A stretch of 64,000 nucleotides of DNA from Symsagittifera roscoffensis (Eukaryota > Xenacoelomorpha > Acoela > Convolutidae), in NCBI RefSeq assembly GCF_963678635.1, contig NC_087071.1, positions 5,099,624 through 5,163,623 on the forward strand. Direction: 5' to 3'. Positions 1 through 11,820 of this stretch are shown one piece after another. Numbering within the stretch: the first letter of the stretch is position 1; each line of letters opens with the position of its first letter. Both the position numbers and the translations under genes were made by a program. Below the pieces are notes generated by a model. It was not told where the DNA came from. It saw only the letters and a program-made list of their open reading frames with translations, and searched no databases.

Positions 1-830
1 ATCCAAGACTGTCATTTCGGATTTCACATCTGACTTGGTTGTTGTCATGAACTCTCTTGTAAGTTGTACTCCTTCAATAGTCCTATTTATGGTACTGACT
101 GTACCGAAAAGAAGTTTGTGCATGCTTCGTTGTCGTGAGTCGAACTGATCAGGCTTTCTCGAGACTCAAAGTCACCAATTTTTTCGTTGTCCTACTCGTC
201 TTGTTGAGTATCTACTTCATCACCTGTTTCCGTTCCCATAGTAAATGGAAAGAAACTTCCTTAACTGTTCTTGACTCGTTCCGAGAAAGAGGTGGACGTT
301 GCCGCTTTCATGTTACCACAAGTATCATAGTATTGTCAGTAGATGAACCTGCTACTGCTCGATTTTCAGTCGAAACCTCGGAGAGTTCCAACATTTCCTC
401 TCGATCAAGTGTCCCGGTCGAAATGGCAGAGTCATGACCTTTATCTACTGAAGTAGAATCGCTTGTCAGTCCTCTTTTCACATTTCCTTCCGTTCCACGT
501 CCCGATTGGTTTTTATCAAGCTCAGGGTTTGCTTATGGTTCTTTTCCTCCAATATCGCATTTTCTCCTTCCGAGGCCTTTTGACTTCTTGTTGCATTTGT
601 TCCACCTGAGACCTTCATCCTCTCTTTTTCCGAGTTTTCTCGGTCCTCTCCACAAGGGATCATTCATTGATTTCCTTTGCTTCTTGGGAATGAAATTCCT
701 CGAGCTATCACCTAGCTTAGGTATTCTCGATTTGTCTAGACTCATCCTATTTTATCACTTTATACTGCTCACTTACTTGAATCGCTTGCTACCGTTTGCC
801 TTGTCTGACAACTAATCATGATAACACAAC
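1..830 (-). pseudogene. coding-like remnant, broken, runs off the left edge
   Basis: Read on the minus strand, this stretch has richer codon composition than its surroundings and several open blocks of polar, Ser/Thr/Glu/Lys-rich residues. A Lys/Arg-rich block lies at about 533-745. A block with SDSTSVDKGHD lies at about 330-475. At the edge, a block of about 50 residues containing TINRTIEGVQLTREFM runs through about 1-165. The blocks lie in different frames and are separated by stops, so no single ORF covers them. It may be a decayed gene, a decayed retroelement gag, or pieces of exons whose introns I cannot place. It resembles the big Ser-rich gene at 26-30 kb only in composition; I saw no convincing residue-level match. 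No function assigned. Confidence 0.3.
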
Positions 831-1099
831 ACGATAATGTCCAAGAGTTTAAACTGGAGGTTGACCACGAATCCTATTTATTTAATATAGTACAGCGTAT
901 ATAATTTATGCACAGCAATTGATTATCATTTATTGGATAAAAGGTAGTACAATGTGATGATGTCAATATCTATAAGAGATAGTGTTTTCACTACACAAAT
1001 GAGAAACAATTAATCATGATTAAAAACTAAAACGAAGAATTATTCGAAAAAAAGTATGTGTTTTGCAGTTGGTCTATCGCACAATTATAGTCGAACTGG
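831..1099. other. AT-rich spacer, nothing recognised
   Basis: No ORF, RNA gene or repeat unit that I can identify. Confidence 0.5.
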
Positions 1100-1520
1100 T
1101 TTCTAATGAAATAGCTTTCATGTCAGCGTCGCACTTAACAGACAAAAACTGAAGGCAGTGGTTCTCTCAATTGGGCGACCATTGCACCTGCGAGCTCTGT
1201 GTTTCCTTTCTGCATTGGGATTGCCCGAGTTAGATCTACCAAAACTCTCAAGGGAACAACTCTTCTAAAAAACAATTTGGATTTAGATCCCAACAAATCA
1301 GTGTCAATTTCTGTTTTTTATTAGACCTGGTGTTGCAAATCTCCGTGTTTAGACCGTTTTTTGTTTTCTCAGTTTTTTGTGAAGGCTTTTTATCAGTCCA
1401 GTCACTGGTTTTCTGACTTTTTGGGTCTGCTTTTTTCCTAATGTTTGAAGGTTATTCACTATGTATCTTTTTTTCGTTTGCGTACGTTATAGGATCTCTG
1501 CTATCGCGCAATAAAAACAA
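1100..1520 (+). repeat. extra direct copy of a foldback-arm segment
   Basis: About 380 bases here, from the ACAAAAACTGAAGGCAG stretch near 1142 to about 1520, reappear at about 1847-2225 in the same orientation. They appear again inverted at about 4995-5395. Shared landmarks are TTGCCCGAG, CAATTTGGATTTAGA, GACCTGGTG and ATGTTTGAAGGTTATTCAC. This copy lies just outside the left arm of the foldback element, so the arm end has been duplicated or a second, shortened element sits here. Confidence 0.7.
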
Positions 1521-1584
1521 AGAGTTTTTGACCCCACTGGATCGGCGATCAGGCACAATTCAGAAGGGTACAGTGACTCCCTTT

Positions 1585-3542
1585 TGGTACAGAAAGTACG
1601 ACATCCATCTGTGGAGGCACGACAGTTACTGCACTGAAGTGATTTCTCAAAAAATTGCGAATTTCCGAGTTACGCGCCTTAATTCGGATAATAAACGGAC
1701 CCGGAGGGGTATAACTTTATTAGCATTACTATTTATACAGCTTGTAATAATACTTCTTTCTTTATCATTTTTCAGTGAAACTGTCGTGAACAGACCGATT
1801 TTTAGGGTCAAATTAGAACTAAAGTTTTCCTCGTCGCAATTATTAGACAAAAACTGAAGGCAGTCTTTCTCTCAATTGGGTGACTATTGCACCAGCGACC
1901 TCTGTGTTACCTTTCTGCCTTCAGATTGCCCGAGCTAGACCTACTAAAACTCTCAAGGCAACAACTCTTCTTAAAAACAATTTGGATTTAGAACCCAACA
2001 AATCAGTGTCAAATTCTGTTTTTGATTAGACCTGGTGCTGCGAATCTCCGGTTGAGACCGTTTTTGGTTTTCTCAGTTTTTTTTGAAGGCAGTCATAGTG
2101 CAGTCACTGATTTTCTGTCTTTTTGGGTCTGTTATTTCCTAATGTTTGAAGGTTATTCACTATGTATTTTTTATTTCGTTTGCGTACGTGTTAGAGTCTC
2201 TGCTATTGCGCAAAAGACATAAAATTTTTGACCCATCTGGATCGGCAATCAGGGACTACTCAGAGTTGCTAAAAAAACAACCCCTCTGAGTTGGACCCCT
2301 CCGGATTGGCAATTATGATACTTCCGGATTGGAAAAAAGAGGACTCTCCCAATTGAGAACCCTCAAGATTGGCAGATGTGACCCTTTGACGAAAAAGGTC
2401 CCCCCGAATTGGGACCTCTCCAGATTGGCATTTATGACCTTTGCGGATTGGCAAAAATGGGACCCCTCCGAATTGAGACCCCTCCGGATTGGCAAATATG
2501 ACCTTTCCGGATTGGCAAAAACGGGACCCCTCCGAACTTGGATCCCTCTTGATTGGCAAATATGAACTTTTCGGATTAGCAAAAAAGAGACTCCTCCGAT
2601 TTCGACCCCTTCCGATTAGCAAATACTACGCTTTAGACCCTTCTGGATTTGGTCACCAAGCTTTTTATGCAAATTATACTAGCTGGCAAGGGTCTGTTCT
2701 GGCTCCAGATCCCTCCGGATTGAATTAACATTTTCCTCTAAATTTGAGGTCTTATGACTAGCCTAATATTGACTCGATTTTCGTTTTCTAAGTTCTTTAA
2801 TTTCATCGTCGATAAAAACGTTAAAAAGCACTATTTAACCTTTGCTACTGTTTGGTAAGTTGATAAAGTACTTTCGAATGAAAATAACAAAACCTGAAAG
2901 TTCTACCTTCAAAACTGGTTGGTTTGCCATACACAATCTAGAAAACTGTTTTATGCTCACTTTCTTCCAAAGACAATTAATTAATGAGTAAGTCTAATTA
3001 TTACCTGTTCTAACGGAACCAAGATGAATTGGATCGAACCAGTTGTTCCAAAGTTATGAAACAAAACGTCATTTATACGAACTCAAAAATTTCGAACTTA
3101 TTACCGCCTAATTTTTTTCCGCATTTCTTGTTTTATTGGCCTAAAAGTTAATGATCCAAGCCCAGAAGCCCTATTTTCCACTCTCCTAGTTCATTGTAAA
3201 AAAAACCATCTAAAACGTTTCAGTCGAAAAATTTTACCGAAAACAATGCTTTTTAGACCCCTCTGGATTGATATATCCACTAAATCAAACACGTTAATTT
3301 CGATTTTACTGGAGACCGGAGGATTGTTGGCAAGTGGTTTTCAAAACATATCGATTTACTAGTGCGTGTTGTCTGAACAACAATTTTTATCGCCCTAACT
3401 CAAAAAATTTGAAAAAAATTTTTTTTACATACTGTGGCGTTCCGTTTTTTTTAAAAGTCAGGAAAAAATCGTTTTTTGGTACCCAATTAGTTCAAGCCAC
3501 TTCTAAACTAAACTTAACCGGTTCCACCATTTATGTCAGTAG
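1585..3542 (+). repeat. left arm of the foldback element
   Basis: Pairs with 3618-5660 throughout, with scattered mismatches and small indels. Beyond the left limit the two sides stop matching near the TCCCTTT at about 1578, opposite 5665. Confidence 0.7.
2265..2730 (+). repeat. 64-base tandem array in the left arm
   Basis: Degenerate tandem units built on GACCCCTCCGGATTGGCAAA, a roughly 21-base sub-repeat. The longer period is 64 bases: GACCCCTCCGAA starts at 2461 and again at 2525. Several frames stay open across it on both strands, which creates spurious ORFs. Confidence 0.75.
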
Positions 3543-3617
3543 AATTATGATGTAGCTCACTAACTTAGCGCTTTTTTTGCTTCAAAAAATATCGGTAACT
3601 CAAAAACCGCGTCTACT
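3543..3617. other. loop at the centre of the foldback element
   Basis: The short segment between the two arms that has no complementary partner. It codes for nothing recognisable. Confidence 0.55.
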
Positions 3618-5660
3618 GATATAACTAGTGGAACTGGCTAAATTTAGTTCAGACATGGCTGGAACTAATTTGATACCAAAAATCCGATATTTTTCTGACT
3701 TTTGAAAAAACCAAACTCCACAAAGAAAAGAAATTTTTTTCAAAAACTTAGGGCGATAAAATTGTTGTTCAGACAACACGCACTAGTGAATCAACAGGTT
3801 TTCAAACCTACTTGCCAAGAACCTTCCGGGCCCCAGTGAAATCGAACTCAACGTGTTTGATTTAGTGGATTCATCAATCTGGAGGGGTCTAAAAAGCATT
3901 TTTTTTGGTAAAAAATTTTCGACTGAAATGTCTAGACCGTTTTTTTTTTTTGCAATGAACTAGGAGATAAGAGTATAGGGCTTCTGGGCTTGGATCAATA
4001 ACAATAAAACAAGAATTGCGGAAAAAAATTAGGCGGTAATAAGTTCGAAATTTTTGAAATCGTATAAAAAACGTTTTGTTTCATAACTTTGGAGCAACTT
4101 GATCGATCCGGTTCATCTTGGTTCCGTTAGAACAGGTATAAATTAGACTTACTCAGTAATTAATTGTCTTTGGAAAAAAGTGAGCATTGTTTATGGCAAA
4201 CCAACGAGTTTCTGAAGGTAGACCCTTCACTTTTTGTAAATTTTCTTTCAAAAGCCCCTATAACCCTACCAAACGGTAGCAAAGGCTAAATGAAGTTTTT
4301 TGGCGCTGTTTTCGACAAAAGGGAAGGGTTAAGGAACCTAGAAAACGATAGTCGAGTCAATAATAGGCTAGTCATAAGACCCCTCACAATTGAGGGAAAT
4401 TGTTAAGTTAGCAGCTTACCTTCAATCCGGAGGGGTCTAAGGCCAGAACAGACCCTTCCCAAGCAGTCGATTTTGCATAAAAAGCTTGGACACCGTATCC
4501 GGAAGGGTCTCGGTCGTAGTATTTGCCAATCCGGAGGGGTCTCACTTCGGAGAGGTCCCGTTTTTGCCAATCCGGAACGGTCATTTTTACCAATCCGGAG
4601 GGGTCCCGTTCGGATGGTCCCGTTTTTGCCAATCCGGGAAGGTTATGTTTGCCAATCCAGAGAGGTCTTATTTAGAGGGAACCCGTTTTTTCCAATCCGA
4701 AAGGGTCATATTTGCCACGGAGGAATCCCAAATCGGAGGGTTGCCGTTTTTGTCAATCCGGTAGGGTCATAATTGCCAATCCGGAATGGTCACATTTTGG
4801 AGGGGTCTCGATTTTTCCAATCTGGAAGGGTCATAATTGCCAATCCGGAGGGGGTCCCAATTCGGGGGAAGGGGGGTGATTGCTTTTTGCCAATCTGGAA
4901 TGGTCATATTTGCCAATCCGGAGGATCCCAATTCAGAGGGTACTTTTTTATCAATTCAGAGGGGTCCCTGAACGCCGATCCAGAAGGGTCAAAGAAATAT
5001 GTTTTGGTTTATGAGCGCAATAGCAGAGACCCTAACACGTACGCAAACGAAAACAAGATACCTAGTGAATCATATTCAAACTAATGGGAAAAAAGCAGAC
5101 CCAAAAAGACAGGAGACCAGTGACTGCAATGGTAATTTGCGTTGAAATAAAAACTGAGAAAACCAAAAACGGTCTAAATCCGGATATTCGCAACACCAGG
5201 TCTATTCAAAAACAGTAATCGACACTGATTTGTTGGAATGTAAATGCAAATTGTTTTGTAGAAGAGTGGTTGCCTTGAGAGTTTTACTAGGACTAGCCCG
5301 GGCAATCCGAAGGCAGATGGGCCACACAGAGCTCGGTGGGTGCAAAAGTCGCCCACTTGAGAGAAAAACTGCCTTCAGGTTTTGTCTGTTTATTGCGACA
5401 CTAAACAAGGAAAGCTTTACTTCTATTTTGACCCTAAAAACCGGTCTGTTTACGGTCAGTTTCACTGAAAAATGATAAAGAAAGAAGTAATAATACAATC
5501 AGTATAAATAGTAATGCTTCTAAAATTATAGCCCTCCGGGTCCGTTTCATATCCGAATTAAGATGCTTAACTCTGAAATTTGCAATTTTTGAGAAAGCAC
5601 TTCAGTGCAGTCACTGTCGTGCCCCCACAGATCGATGTCGTACTTTCTGTGCCGAAAGGG
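3618..5660 (-). repeat. right arm of the foldback element
   Basis: Reverse complement of the left arm, including the segment with GACCCAAAAAGTC-type landmarks near 5100 and the CACTTCAGTGCAGTCACTGT stretch at about 5600. Confidence 0.7.
4425..4995 (-). repeat. 64-base tandem array in the right arm
   Basis: Units of TTTGCCAATCCGGAGGGGTC type, the reverse complement of the left-arm array and somewhat longer than it. Copy number therefore differs between the arms, as expected for tandem arrays that expand and contract. Confidence 0.75.
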
Positions 5661-5664
5661 AAAA

Positions 5665-7812
5665 TTAAAATTGCTGAACGATACCCATCAGTCGATTGTT
5701 GTTGTCCGTATGACCCCTACTGATGTTCTTCGCACTGCTGGGTTGATCCTGATCTTCAACCCCTCGACCCTTCTGGATTGGTTGAAAATTAGCATTAACG
5801 TGCTTAAATACACAAATAACCCTACCCTACAGTGAAAACACAACAGGTTGATCGCTACGATCAAATGGGATATAAATGAATATATCTAACAACAACAAAC
5901 AGGAAAGTCGGATCGCTTCTCGTCTGGGAAGGTGTTCTCTACTGAATTTATATTTTTTTAACTTTTTTTTTCGATTGTTCTTTTGTGGTTTTTTCATGGT
6001 AATACATTGTATTTTTTTGGCTTTTTTTCATATCTTTAATTGTTTTTGATCTTATATCGCTTAAGTATCGACAGAACTGGGAATCTCCCCATCCTTCATG
6101 ATGCTGAAATTTTTGGTGTTAATTAGACTAAAATGCTAAATCAGGGAATCGGTAAGGCTTTCGCGTTTTGGACCACCACTTCCGGCAATCACTTAAGAGC
6201 CTTAAAATGAGCATCTGCTAGGCGTGGAGGCTTACGATGATGTAGCCACTGATTAAAATGAAACAAATAACACACAGGGGCGCCAAAAAAACACCTATGT
6301 AACATTCGACCGGAAATTACATAACAATGGAGAGTAAAAGTATTTCCTACAATGAATAGCTAACGCCAAGATAAAGCTTCACGTGCATTTTAACCGTCTG
6401 TAAAACTGTGGTCCCAACAAAATTGGTTCAACGAGTTGTTACCGCTTAAAGGCTATCAGCCAAGTCATGCAGATTTACTTATTTTCATGCAAAATATTGA
6501 AGTCATGGCTGGGTCTCAGTATCCGCAAGCCACGGAATAACGGGATAGATAAATTATCATGATTAAGTTACCATTTTACTACTGTTTTTGTACGGTAGAC
6601 AAAATCACCCTATCCGTCGGAGATGGATCGACCCTTTCCTTAACCCTTAGCTTCTCATAGCCTGAAACTGAAAACAGATGTTACAATTTATAATCAGGAC
6701 ATCTCCGGAAGCTAAAAGATATTAAACTGACAAATGGGAGATATATCCCCAGACCCTTCCGATTCCTTCAATATTCCTGAGGAGAAGTCTTCTTCACGAC
6801 CAGGAAGGGTTGTTATCTTCACTCTTGACCTTCCCGATCGGTTCTATCCTTCCGGTAACGAATGTATCAGCACATTCATTACAATTAGGAAGGTTTTTTG
6901 TCTTTTCGATAATCGTCTCTCTTGATGTCCTCTTAATTTTTCTCCACAAGTGATTATCACGGTTATTTTCCTTGATTCTGACTTTTCTGCGTTTCAGTTG
7001 TCGCGAAATTAAAAAACTTCACGTATCTTTCTTTTCGAACGAATTTTTGAAAAAAAGCATGTCAACTCAAGTTAACAATTCGTTCTTTTCGTTAAATAAG
7101 ATTGTTAAACCTTGAAACTGCTCTTTCGTACAGTCAAACTACCAAAAAAAAGCCGTTTTGATGAACCCTTTTTTGCGCCATTTTGATCGAATGTCACATG
7201 ATAATCCGTGGGCGCTCGATATGGCCTCCTTATCTTGTGTTTTTGTTTTCAACTTAATGTTCGAGCAGCTTGATTTTTTTCAAAAATAAATCTAAAATAG
7301 ATAAAATGAATCAACAAATAAGTTTTAAAACGTCTTAACGAAACTTGAAGTTTGTCCTAATGAAATCAATAAAAGTTTTCATATGGAACGATAAGAGAGT
7401 GATGGATATTGGCTCTTTTCGGATTTTCAACCGCATTTTGTTTGAAACGAAGTGTTAGACAACCTTTTCTCTAAATTGCGTCTTATCAATTGAAATTTTT
7501 AAATTAAGTTTGCATCGAACACAATATTTTCAAATGGGCCTTTGAACTTTGAAAAAAAACAAAGAGGGTCTGAGAAATTTCTATAAAAGATTTCCGAAGT
7601 GATCTCCAGGCTCGAGGTCATCGAAAAAGACAGTCACTAAACAAACTCAAAGAAAGGATGAAAACAATTTAACAGCATAAAATTAAATCGTTCGGTGAAA
7701 ATCAAGTGTCAATTACGTCAGCTAGTTTTTTTGTATTAAATTAAACAAACTTTTTGACGGATAGTGCAAATAGCAACAAATAGCAATTTTTCACAATAGT
7801 AATTTATAATAC
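5665..7812. other. intergenic, no gene seen
   Basis: AT-rich with poly-T runs. A short ORF at 6734-6925 has no recognisable motif. It contains GACCCTTCCGATT-like words that recall the foldback array, so it may be an old fragment of such an element. Confidence 0.4.
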
Positions 7813-8200
7813 ATGTTTCAAATGGTAACATTTTGTGTTTGCAGTAAGATAATTGACAGACTTGCCAATTTTCACGACTTTGGCAATGAGGAGGAAGGTT
7901 TGGGTCCGGACGACGCCGCCTTTAAGAGTTCGACCCAACATCCTGGCAAATGGCGTCAAGCACCCCTCCCATGGTTCTGGCCAAACTCAGAAGTCTCCGG
8001 CTTTTTGGTTACGGAGCGTCTGAGGCCGGTCAGGCTGCTCCGTCTGCTCATAATTACCCTACTCCTAAGATCCGGCATTAACCCTAACCCTGGTCCGTAG
8101 AAATGTTCACGCCGTAGCCAAAACATAAGTAGAAACCAAGCCAGTGTCTGGTGCCACACATGTGGCCGGATACATTTTAAGTGCAGTGGCCTAAAAGAAC
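7813..8200 (+). pseudogene. 2A-like peptide and PHD-like N-terminal part of the non-LTR element
   Basis: The open stretch 7813-8100 ends with a Leu-rich segment followed by SGINPNPGP (8071-8097). This is the form of a 2A or 2A-like ribosome-skipping peptide. Such sequences are known at the N-terminus of several CR1-group retrotransposon proteins. A stop codon (8098-8100) follows the final Pro directly. The same frame then continues with a WCHTC...HFKCSGL stretch (about 8149-8190), which resembles the PHD-like zinc finger found downstream of 2A in such elements. The first residues up to about 60 show no motif. Whether the start at 7813 is authentic is unclear. Confidence 0.65.
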
Positions 8201-8414
8201 ATTCTAAATGCAGTGGCCTTAAGTTCTAAAAGAACATCGCCGAGGTTTTTACTGCCCCCTTTGCACTACTTCTAATTTCATTTTACCTCCCCTCGGAACC
8301 AAAGATCCATCCACCACCGTTTACCAACTATCAATTCCCATAAACCAACCCTTGCCCACAGCCCCCTCTGCAACCAATTCCCAAACCAAACAATCAAAAG
8401 CCATCCAGAGAATC

Positions 8415-9060
8415 CTCTAGTTTAATTGTAATAGAATCTCTGGGAAAGCTCAGGAAAATGCAGCTTTCCTAGCCCAGAATGAAAGCCCTATTCCGAGAAA
8501 CCAAGCCGTAAGCCCTCACTAGGTCCCTTATACACTCTAATTCGAAAAGATAGGACCAAAGAAGATGGTAGCCTCCTAATTGCAATACATGAATGCATAC
8601 AATACAATGAAGTAAGTTTAAGACCGACAGAACACTACAGGTTATGTTAATATCAGTTGTAGCCAGAACGTCGAAACTTCTTTTTAGTAATTTTTAAATC
8701 CCCTTCTATCTAGTTGTCACCCCAGTTATATTGCGTCCCCTACTGATCTCCTGATTCCAAGTGACGCTCTTGTACTCGGGGATGCAAACGCCAACTCTTT
8801 CCTCTGAAACTCAAATTTATAGGAAGATCAACGTGGTCAATTACTCTCAAATGAAATAGCTAAATCCTCTTACGCCAACCTAAATGATGATACACAAATT
8901 AAAGTACCTTTTGGTTCTTTATCTTCTGATGCACAATTCTCCTCCCCTGACATTCCCCTAGCATCACAGAGCTTTTTACTTTCTTCGTTCTGCACCCCAA
9001 TTAAGTCTCTAGGCTACGACCACCTCTCCGTACCTATCGAACTACCTCTAGATGAAAGCA
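8415..9060 (+). pseudogene. apurinic-type endonuclease remnant of the non-LTR element
   Basis: FNCNRISGKAQENAAFL at about 8421-8475 matches the first conserved block of retrotransposon AP-like endonucleases. GDANA at 8778-8792 corresponds to the GDFNA block, and YDHLSVPIEL at about 9015 to the SDH block near the domain end. Stops and frame changes separate the blocks and some catalytic residues are altered. The enzyme would have nicked target DNA for target-primed reverse transcription; this copy is dead. Confidence 0.7.
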
Positions 9061-9137
9061 TACCTTTTTCTCCAAAAAACATTCATTCAGTTCCTCAGGG
9101 CTGATTGGCGGCAATTTACCGAAGAGATTGAGTCGGG

Positions 9138-11300
9138 TTGCCTTGCCTCGAGGTTTCCTTCTTCAGTTACGACCGGGAGAAATTGTTTCGGGATCTAGTA
9201 CTTAGGGCAGCACGCCACCACATAGCTGCCGGACGCCACTTCCATTACATCCCAACTCTTTCTCCAGAGTCAGTCCTCTTGCTGCTGAAGGAGATCTCGT
9301 TCGACACAAAAATTAGCTCATTGAACCTACTTAGCACTCCTGCCCAATTGAACTCCCAACTCCTCAATTGAACTCCCATTTCCTGAAGCGAAAGACAAGA
9401 GAAACAAATGCCCTAATTTTTCCAGACCTGTGATTACAGCACTGGCGCCAAAAAGTTCGGGAAAGTGGTGCGCTCCCTAAACGGATCCAGGCCTGTCGCA
9501 GGAAGGCACTCTATTCAAATTGAAAAAAAAAACAATCTCTTCAGACACAAACAGCCAACTTTTTTAAGAAAACAGTTTACGAATGCGAAGATTCATGGGT
9601 CAGATAAGCTATTCTGGAAAACTAGACGCAAAAAAGCCCACCTCAACCTTCCAGATAACCCTACATTTTCTTCCCTACAAACTAAACAAGCCAATGCGGA
9701 CAGCAAGTCCTCGCGAGCTCTTGGTCCGGATGGCCTTTGAAACAATCACTCAAAACACACGGGTTCCCTAGCTCTTGAATATTTACCCTTTCTTTAATAT
9801 TTCGCAGTCCGAAAAAATTATCCCTCAAATGTGGAAAAATTTGAAAATAATCCCTCTGCCCAAACCCGAAAAAGACCATAAAATATCTACTTTTCATAGG
9901 CTCATCTCTTTACTCTGCACCGCTGTTAAAGTTTTAAAAAGCCTCATTCATCCTTTTTTTAACAAAGTATCTCCCTATCGCCAGACATCAACATGGTTTT
10001 GGATCTTTCCACTCGACCGCTGCTGCGCTTTCTACGCTAGAATTTTTTCACAGACGGTACTAATCAAAATCGCTCATCCTCAGTAACTACTTGAACAACC
10101 AACAAGCCACCATACTTTTTAACAACCAAGAATCCCCCCACAAAATATTTCACTGTGGAGTACCCCAGTCCTCTGTTATTTTGCTCATTTTTTTTAGTTT
10201 TACGTCCAAGACGCTCCCACACCCCCTGATAGTTTTCGTCTAACATCTTACGCTGACGGTGTAGAGGCAGCATCTCGATCGTTGAACAATTACTTTCATC
10301 ATATTTTTAAAGATTTTCCCCGAAGTTATCTTTCGCGTCCTGTAAAGGATCAGTAACCCTTGTTTCATCGTACCATTAAAATTTTAACAAATCAGCCAGT
10401 GTACTTTTAAGCAATGAGCCACTCCCTCTTAACCTATACCCAAAAGTTTTGTTTCAGGGGTTATTTTTTACCAACCTTATGCTTTGCTGCACACTGTAAA
10501 AGATCCGCTGACATGGCTCGCCATAGGATAGGTGTCCTAAAAGCGTTGGCAGGATCCTCTTGAAGATAGTTTAAAAAAAACTCCTCATAACCTACAAAGT
10601 CTTAATACGCCCAAAATTAGATTATGCCTCACCTGCCTGGTCACCTGTCGCCAGCAAAACCTCCATTAACTACCTGCAGCTTACCCAAAATCAAGCCCTC
10701 AATGTTATTACCACCTCAACACTCATGAGTTCCACTGCCCACCTGCACAGTGAGATCTTCATGGTTCCAAATCACCACACTCTTCTAACCTCAATTTTTT
10801 ATCTAGTCATACCACTCGCATCACCCCAATATTTTTACCACTCACACCCCATACCTCCAAGTCAATTTCGACAATCGATTTTAAGCGTTTTTAAAGAAGA
10901 TACTGACTCCGTTTTAACCAATCTTAACCTTTCAACCAATCGCAGAAAAAAGTGTCCACTTTCGTTTTTAACCACCACAAGTCCCTTTTGAATCACAACC
11001 ACACAGGCCTACTAATCAAGTTCCTCGCAGAAATCCCTCCCCCTAAAATAATTTGTATACGGCCCCCTGAGGTCGACTCGACAGAAAAATCTCTCCCCAG
11101 AACTACCCGCTATAAACTCTCCCAACTCCGGACTGGTTACAGCCGGCTTTTAAACACATACCTCTCCCGACAAGACAACCAAGTTTCACCACTATACCCG
11201 GACTCTGAGTTAGCATCACACACTTCTTCCCAATTTTTAACTGCCCCAAGAATCCCTCCCCACTCACTCCCGCAGACCTGTGGCTAAGGCCGGTGGAAGT
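9138..11300 (+). pseudogene. reverse transcriptase and C-terminal remnant of the non-LTR element
   Basis: RAARHHIAAGRHFHYIP (about 9207) belongs to the linker after the endonuclease. LGPDGL (about 9721) is the RT entry motif. The WKNLKIIPLPKPEKD block (about 9832) and ISLLCTAVKVL (about 9904) are fingers motifs. The catalytic box at 10249-10260 reads YADG instead of YADD, so one catalytic Asp is lost. The thumb block with RPKLDYASPAW is at about 10610 and the C-terminal LPRTTRY block at about 11090. Several frame changes and stops lie between these pieces. Confidence 0.75.
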
Positions 11301-11557
11301 TGCAAAGTCTTTTAGCCGTGGGCTAATGAAAGAAAGAAGGAGCATTTGAAAAGCTTAAGCCCTGCCGGGTCTGTGAAACAGTACAATAGTCGCAATTTGG
11401 ATCTTTTCAGGGTGAGTATTTTAATTTTTTGAGCTCTTCTCTGCCTAATCTGCATAATTCAAATTACCCTTTAAAATATTTTGAGTTATAATGGTTGTAT
11501 ATCTGATGTTACGAAGAAAATACGCGAAAAAATTTAGTTCAAAATAGTTAGTCTGTC

Positions 11558-11660
11558 GGCTCTTTTCCAGTTTACACCTTTCAAATTTAATTTTGAAAAG
11601 TCTATTTAACGTTGTCATAATGCAATGAAATTTGACGCGGTGAGCAAATTGGCACTTCAG
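11558..11660 (+). repeat. MITE-like copy 1, truncated
   Basis: Starts with GGCTCTTTTCCAGTTT and continues with TTGAAAAGTCTATTTAAC and the GGTGAGCAAAT block shared with copies 2 and 4. The right end is missing. Confidence 0.6.
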
Positions 11661-11820
11661 ATTCATGAACAAATTCAGATAAAAAACTGGATGGAATTAC
11701 AGACTGTGATCAGTTTATTTTTTCACTTTCATCTTTTCCGCGTTTAAAAACCATGTACTGAATGAATAATTAATTTCCTTTTTGAGCTCGCTTGCTGATT
11801 TTTTGAATATAAGATAATTT

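Larger units (their letters stand above)
1585..5660. mobile_element. foldback-type element with about 2 kb inverted arms
   Basis: Positions about 1585-3542 are an imperfect reverse complement of about 3618-5660. Paired landmarks: ACAGAAAGTACGACATC (1589) with GATGTCGTACTTTCTGT (5634); the 64-base arrays at 2265-2730 and 4425-4995; and GTGCGTGTTGTCTGAACAAC (3362) with GTTGTTCAGACAACACGCAC (3763). The unpaired centre is only about 75 bases. There is no transposase-sized ORF. Long inverted arms built partly of short tandem repeats are the hallmark of Foldback (FB-like) elements, as first described in Drosophila; the assignment is by structure only. The exact termini and target duplication were not found. 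Confidence 0.75.
7813..11320 (+). mobile_element. decayed CR1/Jockey-like non-LTR retrotransposon
   Basis: Successive coding fragments in the order expected for an APE-type non-LTR element lie in different frames and are broken by stops. The order is an N-terminal piece ending in a 2A-like NPGP, a PHD-like Cys/His stretch, endonuclease motifs (FNCNRISGK, GDANA, YDHL), and reverse transcriptase motifs (LGPDGL, PQSSV, YADG). They are followed by RT thumb and C-terminal blocks (RHRIGVLKALAGSS, YKVLIRPKLDYASPAWSP) and a final LPRTTRYKLSQLRTGYS block. The fragments match the typical spacing of CR1/Jockey-group proteins, but no intact ORF remains, so it cannot move by itself. The 5' end is near 7.8 kb; a poly-A or repeat tail was not identified. 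Confidence 0.85.

Noticed and set aside
2269-2728. Overlapping ORFs on both strands in the foldback arrays
   Set aside because: Same cause: a tandem unit lacking stops. No frame is conserved between the two arms.
6734-6925. 63-codon ORF starting MGDISPDPSDSF
   Set aside because: No motif, no splice context, and foldback-array-like words inside; more likely a repeat fragment than a gene.
8077-8092. AACCCTAACCCT, telomere-like
   Set aside because: Only two units, and they encode the NPNP of the 2A-like motif.
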